NCBI GenBank assembly: GCA_026415015.1
Contig: JAOAHW010000080.1
Coordinates: 1-6,591 of the forward strand
DNA from: Syntrophorhabdaceae bacterium
GTDB lineage: Bacteria; Desulfobacterota; Syntrophorhabdia; Syntrophorhabdales; Syntrophorhabdaceae
DNA length: 6,591 bases
Reading direction: 5' to 3'
Position numbers and translations under genes: made by a program
The notes under the pieces: model-generated
Database searches by the model: none
What the model was told of the DNA's origin: nothing
Seen by the model: only the letters and a program-made list of their open reading frames with translations
Shown: positions 5,847-6,591 of the stretch, piece after piece
Position numbering within the stretch: position 1 is the first letter of the stretch
How the letters are laid out: every line of letters starts with the position of its first letter

Positions 5847-6572
5847 ATGATAGTCAATATGAATCAACTCAGGGCATTTTATACAGCGGCAAAGCTAAAC
5901 AGCATATCAAAGGCTGCACAGGAGCTTATGGTTACACCGCCTGCCATTACCATGCAGATAAAGCAGCTCGAGGAGACTGTGGGGATACGCCTCCTTGTGA
6001 GAGATGGAAACTCTATACGGCTCACAGATACAGGATTAAACATATTCAAGAGGGCAGAGAGGATATTCCAGGAGATCCATGATATGGAGGGTTTCCTTGA
6101 GGATGTCTCCACAGGGAGGTCAGGGGAGCTAAGAATTGGTTGTCCTGAGGTCCCCTTAAAACACCTCATGCCTGTTATTACCCTGTTCAAAAATACCTAC
6201 CCTGGTATAAAGGTTATATTGGATCAGGGTTCAAATGCAGATATGGTTAAAAGCATCATAGATTATCGCAATGAACTGGCAGTGATAAGGTGTAGACCTG
6301 GCACAGGCAAGATCAAGACAAAGGTTATATGGAGAGATGAGGTAGTGCTTATAGCCTCGCCCAATAGTATCCATATACCAGGAGCTGAGATATCGGTTAT
6401 GCAGCTTGCCAATATACCCCTTATATTAAGGAGAGAGGGCTCTGCAGTGAGAGAGGTTGTATTCGAGTATCTCAAGAGGTTTAAGGTAACACCCCAGATT
6501 GCCATGGAGTCAGCAAGTATAGCGTTACTTAAAGAGTTTGTGAGACAGGATAGTGGTGTAGGTTTCCTGGAG
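5847..6572 (+). CDS. LysR-type transcriptional regulator, C-terminus truncated by adapter at the contig end
   Basis: The frame runs without a stop for 242 codons from the ATG at 5847 to the start of the adapter sequence. The N-terminus has the LysR winged helix-turn-helix (residues 5-63): MNQLRAFYTAA, SISKAAQELMVTPPAITMQIKQLEETVGIRLLVRD and IRLTDTG. A linker helix follows, then the substrate-binding domain from about residue 94 (GELRIGCPEVPLKHLMPVI). LysR proteins are about 300 residues, so some 55 are missing. The ATG at 5847 has AGGG 6 bases upstream; an in-frame ATG at 5859 gives the more typical MNQLRAF start and cannot be excluded. The gene is divergent from the mobile-domain gene, the usual arrangement for a LysR target; the inducer is unknown. 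Codons beyond 6572 (LSLIHI) derive from adapter and should be discarded. Confidence 0.92.
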
Positions 6573-6591
6573 CTGTCTCTTATACACATCT
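6573..6591. other. Tn5/Nextera mosaic-end adapter sequence (artefact)
   Basis: The last 19 bases, CTGTCTCTTATACACATCT, are identical to the reverse complement of the 19-base Tn5 mosaic end used in tagmentation library adapters. They sit exactly at the window end, in the middle of a LysR coding frame. They are library sequence left untrimmed in the assembly, not genomic DNA. On the reverse strand they give the familiar spurious peptide start MCIRDS. Confidence 0.95.

Noticed and set aside
6263..6589. Minus-strand open frame beginning MCIRDS
   Set aside because: Its start codon and first residues come from the adapter sequence, and it is antisense to the LysR coding frame.

Overview
The window looks like bacterial DNA of moderate to low GC (estimated by eye), with strong AGGAGG-type ribosome binding sites and frequent ATA (Ile) and AGA/AGG (Arg) codons. 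Gene content fits an anaerobic bacterium of the Desulfobacterota/Nitrospirota/Syntrophorhabdus kind. That placement is inference from style and gene families, not a phylogenetic result. The final 19 bases are an exact match to the Tn5/Nextera mosaic end, so the window ends at the edge of a draft or metagenomic contig and the last gene is cut by adapter sequence.

Layout. Bases 1-300 hold the C-terminal part of an adenosine-specific kinase family protein (PF04008/DUF355). An AT-rich gap of about 200 bases follows, with a good sigma70-like promoter (431-459). It leads into a compact plus-strand operon: a small Cys-rich protein (505-759), the FAD subunit (756-1628), the 2Fe-2S subunit (1649-2134) and the molybdopterin subunit (2136-4472) of a molybdenum hydroxylase, a 71-residue zinc-finger-like protein (4498-4713), a strong intergenic hairpin (4731-4776), and a CoxG-like SRPBCC protein (4814-5263). 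A bidirectional rho-independent terminator (5282-5309) separates this operon from a convergent minus-strand gene for a free-standing PEP-utiliser mobile (swivelling) domain (5330-5713). A divergent plus-strand LysR-type regulator (5847 onward, truncated) completes the window.

How the genes work together. The three hydroxylase subunits should form a Mo-FeS-FAD enzyme that hydroxylates or dehydroxylates a carbon centre. Subunit order (FAD, FeS, Mo) and the nearby coxG resemble cox operons, but the large subunit carries MRGFGAPQ where CO dehydrogenases have AYxCSFR, so it is not a CO dehydrogenase. The two substrate-binding residues of purine-oxidising XDH (Glu802 and Arg880, bovine numbering, recalled from memory) also appear to be absent. 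The substrate is therefore unknown; an aromatic or heterocyclic compound, possibly a CoA thioester, is plausible. The two small putative metal-binding proteins packed into the operon are candidate accessory or maturation factors. The LysR gene probably controls the adjacent divergent mobile-domain gene, which lacks the usual phosphorylatable histidine.
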